A stretch of DNA of 26,980 nucleotides from Seminavis robusta (taxonomy: Eukaryota > Bacillariophyta > Bacillariophyceae > Naviculales > Naviculaceae): assembly GCA_903772945.1 (NCBI GenBank), contig CAICTM010001557.1, positions 1 to 26,980 on the forward strand, in the 5' to 3' direction. A model generated the notes under the pieces. That model was not told the DNA's origin, did no database searches, and saw only the letters and a program-made list of their open reading frames with translations. Within the stretch, counting starts at the first letter, position 1. Every line of letters starts with the position of its first letter. Shown here in pieces: positions 1-10,230 of this stretch. The position numbers and the translations under genes are program-made.

Positions 1-337
1 CGAGAGAGATAGTGGTAGGTATCTTCGTGATACCTTGGGTGTGATGCTAGCTACACATGAATAAGGAAGGAATGGGGGCTATGAATAGTACAGCTGTGAG
101 ATAAAGCCAAGGCAATGCAGAAGCTTTGGAGAGACAGATCGAGGACACGAGGGAGGATGGAGAAGGAGGGTTGTCGGTTGTTGGCTGGTGGATCGATCGA
201 GGCAAGCAAGGGTCGAGCAACGCACCCAGCCAACCAATCCATTTCGTTCCCGCAGAACTCGTGGCTCAAAGCATCCTATCCCTACCCGTAACGGAATCCG
301 GTTTCATTAAATTTCCCCCCTCTTGACTTGATCATAG

Positions 338-405
338 ACTCGACTCGACTCGACTCAATGACGTGAGTCAAGTGAGTCGTCAGTCGAGTCACTCGAGTCA
401 AGTCG
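338..405. repeat. GACTC / GAGTC pentanucleotide array with inverted halves
   Basis: Four consecutive GACTC units (338-357) are followed by a run of GAGTC/GAGTCA units on the same strand up to about 400, so the two halves are partly complementary and could fold back. The junction contains the bZIP-type site listed separately. Confidence 0.7.
359..370 (+). promoter_or_regulatory. overlapping TGACGT and TGAGTCA (bZIP-type) sites
   Basis: The sequence TGACGTGAGTCA joins a CRE/CCRE-like core (TGACGT) and an AP-1/GCN4-like core (TGAGTCA). In diatoms TGACGT is the CO2/cAMP-responsive element of carbonic anhydrase promoters. No gene start lies close by, so function here is speculative. Confidence 0.3.
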
Positions 406-1143
406 AATAGAAGTCTCCAGTCATCCCCACGTCCCTTAGCTTGCATTTGATCTGTTGGGGTTGAATCTTTCCCATTGTTCAAAAGAATTATCGAGGTACG
501 GTATGAGGCTGGCTAGCTAGAATCCCTTGGTTTGCTGGAATCAGAGAATCGAATACAATGTGGACCAGTTTTTTTTTGCTTGCGTACATCTAGCTAGAGA
601 GAAGAAGTTTTCCTTTGTACGTTTGTACGGTGTCATTCGAAATCGCGCACGGGCTTGTACGCCCTTACCTTGCGGCTCTCATAGTTCTCTCCACACAGAA
701 TCGAATCGGAGAATCGATTGTCGACCAGATGCCCAGTTACTCGTCCCTCCTGAAAGTAATGGTCAACTCAATATGGACTGCTGCCAGGGTACCGTAGTAC
801 AACTCGCTCGGTCGAGCAAACTGTCTCACGGGCGAAGGATCAGCCAATCGAACTAGCTCCTGCATGGATCAGATTCGGACTATCCTTGACGAGGAATGTG
901 GAGTATTGGATCAGGCCAGCTTGCTGAAATTTATGACAAGGCTAGCTAGTGGAATGGCTCCATCAGCCGACAGCGGCCGTGCTGGAATTTTTCACCCACT
1001 GCGATCAAAACAAGAGGACGATTGAATCATCCTGCATTCAAAGCTACAAGTACCAAATTGGCTGCTGTTTGCTTTTCTTCAGATACAATTTTCCAGTGAG
1101 GGCCAAAAAAAGTGATATAACAGCGGTGCTTATCGCTTACCCC

Positions 1144-4100
1144 CTACAACTTTGAACATTCCCACGGTGGATTACTGTTTAGGGAAGGCGAGTTGAGTGA
1201 GAAAATATTTGTTGGAGCTGTGTTTGTGGCAATAAAGCAACACGTGGTTGGTGTTGAGCCAGTGGTTTCTGTACCACTATACCAAGTGAATTGGGCACAT
1301 GCACTTGCCCCATTCTGAGCAACACAATCGTTGTAGCAACTTGTTGGATCTGTCCACCGACCCACAACACAGGCACCAAAAGCAGTTGCAGCAGGAGAAC
1401 CACCTGAATATGCATACTTGCGACAACAAACTCCGGAATAATAACCTAGAGCAACCAGGCACCAGCCCACTCCTGGTGGGCTGTGATGTTGGCGAGGATG
1501 ATGGTTGAAGTGAAGGACTTGACGTCGGACTTAAGGTAGGACCTTTGGAAGGTGTACTTGATGGCTCCAAGGAAGGACTTTTGGATGGGACACTAGATGG
1601 AGCTGAGCTAGGACTTGTTGAGGGTACTTGAGACGGAGAAGCGCTAGGATGTGTTGAGGGCACCTGTGATGGAGCCGAGCTAGGGCTTCTGGAAGGCAGC
1701 GAACTAGGGCTTATGGATGGGCTTGAAGAAGGAGTTGTGGAAGGTGTAATTGAGGGCTCCGAGCTGGGATGCGCAGAAGGGGATGTTGATGGAACCGAGC
1801 TGGGACTTTGCGACGGCAGAAACGACGGAGCTTTGCTAGGACTGATGGAAGGAAGATCTGATGGGCTTGTGCTAGGGATCATAGAAGGAACGTCAGATGG
1901 TGAAACTGAAGGCACACTCGAGGGACCTGAACTGGGACTTGCAGAGGGCTTAGACGATGGACTTGTACTAGGGATAGAAGAGGGAATAGCAGAGGGTTGC
2001 AATGAAGGCACATTTGACGGGCCAAAGCTAGGGCTTGCTGAGGGTACATCTGACGGTGATAAAGAAGGCAATTTGGAAGGCATACTTGATGGGGGTGCTG
2101 ATGGACTGTCAGATGGCACAAATGAGGGAAACCGAGAAGGGTATTCTGAGGGTGTCTTTGATGGGACTCTCGAAGGAGATTCTGAAGGATATAATGATGG
2201 GATATCTGACGGAGTACTGGATGGCAATCTTGATGGATACTCAGAAGGGGAAATGGATGGTCCTTGTGAGGGTGAGTCCGAAGGGGGAGAAGAGAAATCA
2301 GAAGGGAAGTTCAATAGTGATGGACCAAATGAAGGCAACAGTGATGGTGATCTCGAGGTTGTCTTGGAAGGGATTGCAGAGGCCACCAAAGATGGGTTTG
2401 CAGAGGGCGAGCTGGATGGGAGTCCTGAGGGCAAGCTAGAAACAGCAGGGGGTACTGAGGACACTGCTGCAGGAGAGCCAGAAGGAATTGTTGAAGGCGC
2501 GCTAGAAACAGAAGGGGGTACCGAGGACACTGCTGCAGGAGAGCCAGAAGGAGTTCTTGAAGGCAAGCTAGAAAAAGAGGAGGGTGCTAAGGACCCCGCT
2601 GCTGGAGAACCAGAAGGAGTTCTTGAAGCCGAACTATCAACAGAAGGGGGTGCTGAAGGCCCTGCTGTTGAAGGCGAACTATCAACAGAAGGGAGTGCTG
2701 AAGACCCTGCTGTAGGAAAACCAGAGGGAGTTCTTGAAGGCGAACTATCAACAGAAGGGAGTGCTGAAGGAGAACCAAAGGGAGTTATTGAAGGCACGCT
2801 AGAAGCAGATGGCGTCACAGACAACAGAACAGAGGGTGATGTAGATGGAGTCTTTGATGGTGAATTTGTAGGGGGCATTGATGGTTCAACTAAAGGCACT
2901 GCTGAAGCTTTAAGAAATGGTGATCTGGTTGGACTTGACGTTGGCGCACTATTAGGATGCATTGATGGCACTTGTGATGGCAACCAAGAAGGGTCCATGG
3001 AGGGCAAGTTGGGTCCATGGAGGGCAAGTTGGATGGACTTGATGATGGCACCTCAGAGTTTGATGGTGCAAAAGAAGGTGAATTGGAAGGTGCTGCAGAG
3101 CTAGATGTGGCAGGTTGTTTTGATAGAAGACTTGATGGGCTGGTTGATATGGATGGTGCAGACAATGGCAAGGATGGGGCCGTCGAAGGTGCTCTAGAAC
3201 CAGCCACTGAAGAGGGCTGCACTGATGGTGACACTGGGGGCACTTTTGAAGGCTGCACAGAAGAAAGAGTTGTAGGAAGCATTGAAGGGAGGTTTGTCGG
3301 GGAAGGCAAGGGTGCCTTTGTTGGAAAATTACTTAAAGAAATCGTGGGTCCAAGACTGGGATTGGGGGTTGCCAAAGAAGTGGGCAAGGATGATGGGACT
3401 GACATTGTGGGGGTTGAATTTGGGATTGAAGTCGTTGGAAACGCTGTCTCCAGAGAAGGTGAGGTTGTTGATGATGGCAAGCTAGTCGGGGTATGAGTAG
3501 GAGAAATGGTAACAAGTGAGTCGCTTACAGCTGTTGCAGAGACTCCACTGCCAGCAATGAGAGGATTGAAGTTTGACAAGAAGGAAGACCTTGCATTTTC
3601 AGTCTGTAGAATTGAAACCAGAGTTGTTTGACTGGATTGAACTTGAAATTCAACTGTGGAACCTGCCAACTGTAGTCGTCTACCTGATATTCGTCGTGTT
3701 GGCACAGCAAATAATAGCAGAGCCGGACATGTTCCCTTTTCCATTGAGTTATACGATGATTCAAAAGAATCTTGTAGTTGGGCATCAGATAAAGCAGAAG
3801 TGCTTCCTGAGAATGCTATGTAGAAATACCTCTGCACAGTGTATTGATAGTTTCCGCATGTGGATGATGGAGCCAATGATGGGACAAGGGCAGGGTCTGT
3901 GGCAGTTACAGGTGAAGGACTTATGGTGGGATCAGCTGGTGGCATCGTCGTTGTTTTCACGGATGGAGTCGATGTTCGTGGCAACGAGGCGGTTTCTGAT
4001 GGACCCAACGTTGTTTTTTCTGTTGGATGCATTGTTGGTGAGGCTGTCAAGCTGAATACACCTGATGGGCTGCCGCTGGGTCTTTCAGTGATTGGCTGAA

Positions 4101-7100
4101 CTGTAGGTGACTTGCTTGGAACAGGAACATGAATTGTTGCTTTAGTGGGCTCTACTGTGCCTTCCTTTAGTGCCACAGTCGGCTGACTTGTTGGTTCTCG
4201 GTCGGGCTGCACATAACTAGGTTGTGGGGTGGGGTTGCTAAATGGTTGCATGGTGGGATCGTTGGTAGGCTCAGCAGTGGGATCGTTGGTTGGCTCAGCA
4301 GTGGGATCATTGGTTGGCTCTGCTGTGGGATCATTGGTAGGCTCTCTTGTGGGATCATTTGTAGGCTCTGCTGTGGGAACATTGGTAGGCTGTGACGCGA
4401 GATCACCAGCAGGGTCTTGGGATTGAGGCAACATTGGTTCGGTTGATGCTGGTGTGGGATTTGCCATGGACTGTTGTATTGCTACAGGTGTAGTTGCAGC
4501 CAAAGTTGAATCCACTGTGGGAAGTTGCATTGGCGAAAACTTTGTGAGTGACGGGGATTGAACAATAGCATCTGCGCTGGCTGCAAATGAATAGAGTCCA
4601 GCCATCGAATTTGGGGAAAAGGAAACAGCTTTTGGTGCAGGGGTAGTGGGGGGTCTAAGGCTTGTTGTTGGACTTTTCGGGTCGATCTGACCATTGGTTG
4701 CCTCAGGACTGCTTGATTTTGTAGCATCTCCATTACCACCAGGAATGGACATGGAGGGTGGGCCTGGTTGATTTACTTCCTCCTCTGCAGCAACACTTGC
4801 AGCAAAATTGTTCAATCCAGCAAGGCTTGAAGGTGAAATATAGGCAGACAAAATTGGATAATCTGAAGTTGGGCTGTTCACAATCAGGTTGGTACTGGGG
4901 CTTCCTTGCATGGCAGATTGTTGGAAAAGAGTAGGTTCAGTGTTTGGAATACCTGCTCCAGACGTTGGCGGCTTGTCCCATATAGGATTCTCAAATGGCA
5001 TGCCTGAAGAGTTGGGTGAGTGGGATGTACTGGGTATGTGAGCAAGAGAAGCTGATGGTGCCAAGGCGGAGCCGATTGGATCTTGAGATGGAGTGGCTGG
5101 AGGGGGCACTGTGTCGGGGAATACCACAGGCAAAGCCACGTTTTGTCCAAGTGTGTCCAATTTCTTTGTTGGGGTAGCAGCTGGACTCCCCGGGGCAGCT
5201 GTTAAAATGTCTGTCATCGGCCTGGTAGCGCTTGGTTGGTACACTGGAACAACAGGAGGGCTGTCTGGAACCACAGATGGGTTGCCTGGAACTGTGCCTT
5301 GGTTGGCTGTGGTCGGTGCCCCATTAGGGCTTGCTTGTGTCATTCCTTTTACAGAAGCAGCAGGGCTGCCATCCGAGCCCCCTGTTGATATAGTTGGCCC
5401 TGCTGTTTCCGGCCTGCTCAAATCAATTCCAGATGGGGTTCCTGGAGCACCCATAGGGTTGCCTAAGCTTGGGCTATCACCTGGACTGCTGGGTGCTACA
5501 GCAGGTTGAGAAATTATACGACCTGGGTTAGGACTTTCGATGGCTGGCAATGAAGGGGGAGTGACAGTCGTGATGTCCTCAGAGTCAATGCCAGTTTCAA
5601 GGATCTCAATGGTTGAGGTTGGGTTTGGGTTTGGATGGTCATCAGCGTTGCCGCTATCAATGCTGCCATCGTTGGAATCAACAATGTTGTTGCCGCTGCG
5701 TGCGTCCTCGTCTGGTTCCGACAAGGCTGTTTCCACGAGTTCAATTGCCTGTGGTAGAATCTGCTGACAAAGGATGTCTACAGGATTCTGCACACATTCC
5801 GCCAGCGTCTCAGCGTCTATACCACTTTCCGATATGACTTGACACTCAAGACTCAATGAAGAATCTTCTGCGGCACAACCCACAAGAGAGCTCAACTCGT
5901 CCCGTACGAAGGGAGCCTGCACTCTCCCATTGTTTTCCTCTATAATCTGGACCATATCCTGGAGAGTCTCGTTGCCTACTGCGCTGACAACGATGGTTTC
6001 GCCAGCTTCATCATCAGCCACAGAATTAGTAGTAGCAAAAACGACTCTAATGTCGCGCCCAGAGTTGAAGGAGGAAAGATCAGAAAAATTGGTGGTGATG
6101 TTCTGTTGGTCGAACAGAAAAGGCTCCAGGTTGTAGCCAAATGACGCAGCAAATAGAGCGAAGAATTCCGACAAGTCCAGGGATAATAGGTTGCGTTGCC
6201 GCAGTCGCCGTTTCGCGATTGAATCAAACAAAGGCTAGCGATCGGGACAACCGTTGCACTCTACCGTGGCTGTCCAGTAGGTTGTTGTAACGCTGGTTGC
6301 AACATCTTCATCACTTGTGGTGTCATTGGCAACAGTTTCGTTCCGCCCAGCGGAGTATATTGTTTCCCAATTTTCCAGCTGTGCAAGGTGCAGTATCCGC
6401 TGCATTGGATCTAGGCACATTCCCTACCACCACGGACAAGATTCGTAAAAGCAATATTGGTAAGATCTTGAATCGAACAGCAACGCACATCACGACAAGC
6501 AATTCCGCAGACACAAACGGAACTCAACTGTGATTTCATTGTAAAGATCTCGAAACAAGATCTCCAGGTCCTCTCTACGTTCGGGCAAGGCATCAGGGGG
6601 GAACCCTTGGATTTGAAGCTCAATCTGACCAATCTTCAGCGTACTCGCACCTTCTCCGTTACACTCGGGGGGGACAAAGCCACTGTAGTTGTACATGGGG
6701 CGAGGGGAGGCGGCCGGGAGTACATTTGATTGACTTGTCACAATACCGACACCCGCCGAGACTGCGGCTGCTGTAACAGCTGCAACCCCCACGGCTACCC
6801 CTACCTGAGATGCTACCCCAGTGCTGGCCACAAGCCCGGCCAAACCAGCTACTGCTGATGAGACGCCTCCAGCGACACTAGCGCTGGCTGTGGCGGTAGC
6901 ACCAGCTGCTCCTTGAGCGGCACTTGTTGCCATTTGTCCCATCATGGCACTATTCCCAGCGGCTCCTCCTCCTCCGCCGCCGCCGCTACCACCAGAGTTC
7001 AAAGCAGACGATTGGTTCGGAAGCAGCTGGGACGGATCGGTGGCTTCCTGAATCGCATCACCCGCGAGATCTTGTAATTCCGCCTCGGCATCGTCGGAAT

Positions 7101-7551
7101 CCCCACGGATCTTGATGATCTTTGTGGTTAGCCAATCCAAGACTTTCGCATAGATACCGCAGCCAATGTAGTTCAAGAGAAAGTCCAAGAAACCCTTGCG
7201 GACTGCTTCTTCTCGAAAGTCTGCTGAATCAACGGAATCGTCTTCCTCGATTTCGCTACCGGAACACACACTGACGCCACCGTCAGGGGCATTTGCTTCT
7301 TCGTCATCGTATTGGCCTCTATTCTCTTTGTCCTCGTCATTCCCATCGTGGTTTGATGCGTCTTCTTCTTCTCCTTCTTCTTGCTCCACTTCCAATGCTT
7401 GTCCTTGCTCCTCCAAATCATTCTCACTGTCGGGGCTTCCTGCATTGGAACGTTCACCATTATAAATTTCATGCATCGGTAGCACATCAGAGGACGCTTG
7501 ATCGGCACTACCAACGTCCCCGCCCATGGACATGTCACTGCGGCGGTTCAT
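1144..7551 (-). CDS. giant membrane-anchored PSxx-repeat protein, frame interrupted
   Basis: The ATG at 7551 opens exon 1 (341 codons): acidic N-terminus (residues 40-115), a hydrophobic/amphipathic segment (121-149), a Gly run, then an Ala/Gly/Val-rich stretch (200-272) that is a likely transmembrane span. After a 105-nt intron (6424-6528) come Cys-bearing sequence (CNGCP), a globular part with NxT/NxS sites, long Pro/Ser/Thr tracts, six EPTNDPTA repeats, a non-repetitive domain near 3530-3870, more than 400 residues of PSxx repeats (1480-3300), and a Cys-rich tail (1144-1470: GVCC, TCCF, ending ECSKL). The order suggests a type II membrane protein with a huge extracellular, cell-wall-like stalk. 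Three interruptions stand in the given sequence: TAG at 6235-6237, a 20-bp duplication at 2991-3030, and a frame change near 1470-1543. It may be a recent pseudogene or contain assembly errors. Confidence 0.75.
2442..2790 (-). repeat. degenerate ~75-bp tandem repeats in the PSxx gene
   Basis: Plus-strand blocks such as GAGGACACTGCTGCAGGAG recur with a period near 75 bp and decay toward 2790. In the gene they encode repeats of the type PSRTPSGSPAAGSS...SVDSS. They mark a second, longer-period expansion inside the four-residue PSxx array. Confidence 0.7.
2991..3030 (-). repeat. exact 20-bp tandem duplication that shifts the frame
   Basis: The block GGGTCCATGGAGGGCAAGTT occurs at 2991-3010 and again, identically, at 3011-3030. 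Because 20 is not a multiple of three, the upstream frame runs out of register and stops at 2890. With one copy, ...NLPSMDPSWLPSQVPS... reads straight through, so the duplication by itself accounts for the frame change. Confidence 0.85.
4253..4396 (-). repeat. six tandem 24-bp units encoding EPTNDPTA-type octapeptides
   Basis: On the plus strand the unit starts GTGGGATC at 4253, 4277, 4301, 4325, 4349 and 4373 with few differences. In the PSxx gene each unit encodes an eight-residue Glu-Pro-Thr-Asn-Asp-Pro-Thr-Ala type repeat. The period is in frame, so copy number can vary without a frameshift. Confidence 0.85.
6235..6237 (-). other. in-frame TAG inside the PSxx-repeat gene
   Basis: The codons ...CCC GAT CGC TAG CCT TTG TTT GAT... 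read CPDR-stop-PLFD, with coherent protein in the same frame on both sides. No plausible intron removes only the TAG: candidates ending in GCTAG would be 17, 30 or 57 nt and would delete the CNGCP motif. A single base change from a sense codon such as GAG would explain it. Confidence 0.7.
6424..6528 (-). other. intron 1 of the PSxx-repeat gene (105 nt)
   Basis: The exon-1 frame would stop at 6490-6492. A donor GTTGAG at 6528 directly follows ...AATGAAATCACA, and the acceptor GGTGGTAG ends at 6424. Joining gives ...DLYNEIT-GMCLDP..., restoring a coherent frame. The length is a multiple of three, so both sides share one frame, but the intron contains in-frame stops. Confidence 0.65.
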
Positions 7552-8635
7552 CTCTGTTCGTGGTGGTGGGAGCGGCCTTGCCTTGAATACTGAAGCTTTG
7601 TCTGCTGCCCGTAGCTCGAGCCAGCTAGCTAGAAGCAGGTAGGCTAGAAGTTTCTGTTACAGCCGTACAGTACCTCAACAACAGACGATGGCTGCTGGGA
7701 GAGGATTGTACGTTGCCAGGTATGAGAGCATTTGTGGGTTTCGAATAGCAAGATGAGGAAAGACGAGCACTTCAGATTGATTGAGCATTCGATTCGATTC
7801 AATCGAATGCCTGACGAGTGACGTGTTTGAGAGGGTAAGAAAGTCATCAGTCATTCAAAAGAACCAGGATCCCGGCGTACGAGAACATGTACTGTACAAA
7901 GGAACTTAGTAGGATCACTTGTACCGTACGTACATGTAGATATCATAGTATCTTTCGGCTACCGTACAGTACGGTGCTACTACTATTAATACTAGCTAAT
8001 AGTACGGTACCTTGCGTACCGTACTGGTACCGGTACTTGCCAGTCTTCGAACACTTGATCTTGGAAGTTCACCGAACGTTAACGCCGGCTTTTGAAGGCA
8101 TGAATCGATGACCGAGCTACCGAGCTTCCTCGCTGGCATCTTTTTGAACCCTCACCACGAATGTTCAGTATTCCGAGTTCATGTTCCAGGAACATGTATG
8201 TGCATGTACTTGTACATACAATGTCATGTACTATGTACGGGTTGGGGAACCCGGCCGTAGCTCGCAGCGTAGACATTCCGTATGCACGAGTTTTAAGAAA
8301 ACACTCACCAGCCTACCTGTACAGATAGCTGACTTTTCCAGAAAGTACAAATAATAGCTAGCTAGCTGGCTAGTAGAGCTATGCATTCCGGTAGCCCGCC
8401 ACACCGCGGAAAAGCGTCTGGAAACTACAGTCGTACCAGGTATCTGGTACAAAGTCTTGCGAACTCACGCTACCTTCCTCTCCTTAAAAAAATTCTAGCT
8501 AGTGCGAACTTCCAACTTGCTGGCCATGATCTGTTACTGAGAGAGACGGAAAACCTTGTTTGTCATGCTTTACGAGTACGCGATGCCGGCCTTCATTTTC
8601 TTGCGCCGTTGCCTCATGTTGCGGTGGTCGTTTCA
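7552..8635. other. intergenic region between PSxx gene and kinase gene
   Basis: No gene is recognised. This is the likely promoter of the PSxx gene (7552 upward) and the 3' flank of the kinase. It contains an inverted repeat of GCATTCGATT (7785-7794 with 7801-7810), a GAGTGACGTGTT site (7816-7827), and a dense set of GTAC, GGTACC and CCGGTAC palindromes at 7875-8045 and 8190-8240. CTAGCTAG-type palindromes sit near 7618-7626 and 8355-8366. Confidence 0.6.
7816..7827 (+). promoter_or_regulatory. GAGTGACGTGTT, candidate bZIP site
   Basis: The 12-mer lies about 270 bp upstream of the ATG at 7551. The same 12 bases occur on the opposite strand at 16802-16813 between the carotenoid isomerase and the acetyltransferase. 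The core TGACGT matches the diatom CO2/cAMP-responsive element; a regulatory role is inference. Confidence 0.35.
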
Positions 8636-10230
8636 TCATGGGTCATTGAGCGAACGACGGGAGTTTCTTCGTTCCAACCATGCCCCAAAACTGCTGTTGG
8701 ACTCATGCATGCTACTAGATGCCAGATCCTTATCTTTTCTTCTCAACCATCGACAATCCAAGGCTTCACTGGGACTGTAACGATCATCGGGGTCTACCTG
8801 CAACAGATGCATGACCAAATCCTTGGCTGCTGCAGGAATATCTTCCCAATATTCCTCATGAAATTCGTAATTGCCTGCAGTGATCAACTCGGCCAGCTCG
8901 CATTCCGGAGCATCAAAGGGGGCATATCCTCCCAAGAGGACATATATAACAACCCCACAACTCCACATGTCGCACAGCTCATTGTACCCATCTTCATGTG
9001 TCAACAATTCTGGTGCCACATATTGAGGTGATCCACAGAGTGTTTTAAGACACTTGGGTCCTGTAATCTTCTTCGCACATCCAAAATCAGCCACCTTAAT
9101 GTGTGTCAAATCATCATCTTTAACGAGCACTGCATGGCAAGAATGTGGATTGTGGTGTGGTGTTCCAATGGCAGGAACGACAAATCAATCATCATGGGTA
9201 GTTGAGCAACAAAATCGAACGAGGTGAGCAGGAGCACTAGACGATACAACAGCAAGAGACGTGACAGGAATCCAACTCTGGTGGTGTTGGAATCGCGTCT
9301 GTTGGTTGGCTGCATACGTACGGATGTTCTCGGGTTTTATGCTGCCAGGATAAGATCAATTGATTCGATTCGCCAGGAGAAACAAACAGCACAAAACGAT
9401 AGCATACCCATCGCCATGGTCAGCCAGGAAAAAATAATATGATTGAAAAGCGAAACGTTGCTTCCCTGTCGATCAACTTACTCTCTGTGGCATATCCTCT
9501 TCTTGTGGCAGTAATCCAGTGCTTCCACAAGAGTCCTCGAGACTTTCCGTGCATCCCTGGGTTCATAGACTTCAATTTCCGTCAATTTGTCGAGCAAATC
9601 ACCACCCTTCATAATTTCTTGTACCATCATTGTCCGATCAGGTTCATAGTAGACATCCAAGAGGCGAACGACGTAGGGTCCCTCTCGCAGGAGTTTCAAA
9701 GCATTGATTTCCCCACGGACGGATTCCCCCGCTGACTGATAATTATCGGTGGTCAGTATTTCCTTGACAGCATATTCATGTCCATTCTTTTTGTGGGTGC
9801 ATCGGTAGACAAACGCAAATCCACCCTCTCCGAGAACTTCTCCCATTTCGTAGACATCGTCAAATGGAATGCCACTGGCACTATCATTAACAAGAAGTGA
9901 CAGCTGGGACACCTTACTGCCCATACCATCCTTTGCACTTTGTTTTTCCAGCACCTTGAGAAAATCTTTTCCTAATTTCCGTTTCGACTTGTCAATACTG
10001 GGAGGAGGCGAGAGCGAGGGATCACCAGCTCCAGTGCCACCATTCTGAATAGATAATGACTGAAGACTACCCTCTAGTACATCAGCGGCACTTTTCCTGG
10101 GCTCTCCATCTTCATCGTGGAACGAGTCTTCCCCGTCAGTGGAAGCATCATCTGCCTTGCTTCCGTTGCCAAGATCCAAAATGCTGATGGAATGCCTGGA
10201 CACATCATTCTCACCCCCAGTGGACGTCAT
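8636..10230 (-). CDS. CAMK-like serine/threonine protein kinase, three exons
   Basis: Exons 10230-9482, 9341-9322 and 9129-8636 join to 420 residues. ATG 10230 is the first in-frame ATG before the domain; the longer open frame upstream begins without one. Residues 1-120 are Ser/Asp/Gly-rich and probably disordered. The kinase domain starts near 127: GEGGFAFVY glycine loop (134-142), AVK Lys156, Glu174 in helix C, HRDIKPEN catalytic loop (Asp250), DFG (271-273), GSPQYVAPE activation/APE segment (289-297), and WSCGVVIYVLLGGYAPF. These features fit an active CAMK-group kinase. There are no EF hands and no clear calmodulin site; the tail is Ser/Arg-rich. Introns are 140 nt (GTAAGT...GGCAG) and 192 nt (GTACGT...TGCAG). 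The substrate is unknown. It is divergent from the aldo-keto reductase at 10962. Confidence 0.88.
9322..9341 (-). other. 20-nt microexon encoding the kinase catalytic loop
   Basis: C-ATA-AAA-CCC-GAG-AAC-ATC-C lies between GGCAG and GTACGT. It completes Asp of HRD with exon 1 (GA|C), supplies IKPENI, and gives Leu with exon 3 (C|TG). Without it the kinase lacks its catalytic loop. Skipping gives HRDAR then a stop, and retaining intron 1 gives HRE then a stop. Confidence 0.85.

Larger units (their letters stand above)
1..1143. other. intergenic region, no gene recognised
   Basis: No open frame here has recognisable protein sequence; the longest (about 109 codons at 527-856, plus) reads as low-quality, non-conserved sequence. 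The stretch holds a GACTC/GAGTC pentanucleotide array near 338-405, several CTAGCTAG-type palindromes (around 48-56, 512-519, 588-594, 941-948) and AT-rich patches. It lies downstream of the giant PSxx gene, whose stop is at 1144-1146. Confidence 0.6.

Noticed and set aside
527..856. 109-codon plus ORF in the left intergenic region
   Set aside because: Short, with no motif, in DNA full of CTAG palindromes; length alone is not evidence.
2990..3075. An 81-nt GT-AG intron across the 20-bp duplication
   Set aside because: The candidate (CTGAG|GTGCCATC to ATCACAAG) is a multiple of three, so it cannot connect the two frames. The duplication alone explains the shift.
1713..3104. 463-codon plus-strand ORF of acidic Asp-Gly/Glu-Gly repeats
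   Set aside because: It is the antisense reading of the PSxx codons (Ser/Pro codons read backwards give DGxxEG). It has no non-repetitive domain, and the minus strand has the anchor, the globular parts and the Cys tail.
8381..9031. 216-codon plus-strand ORF
   Set aside because: It lies opposite kinase exon 3, whose DFG, APE and WSCGV motifs are unmistakable; the plus reading has no recognisable features.
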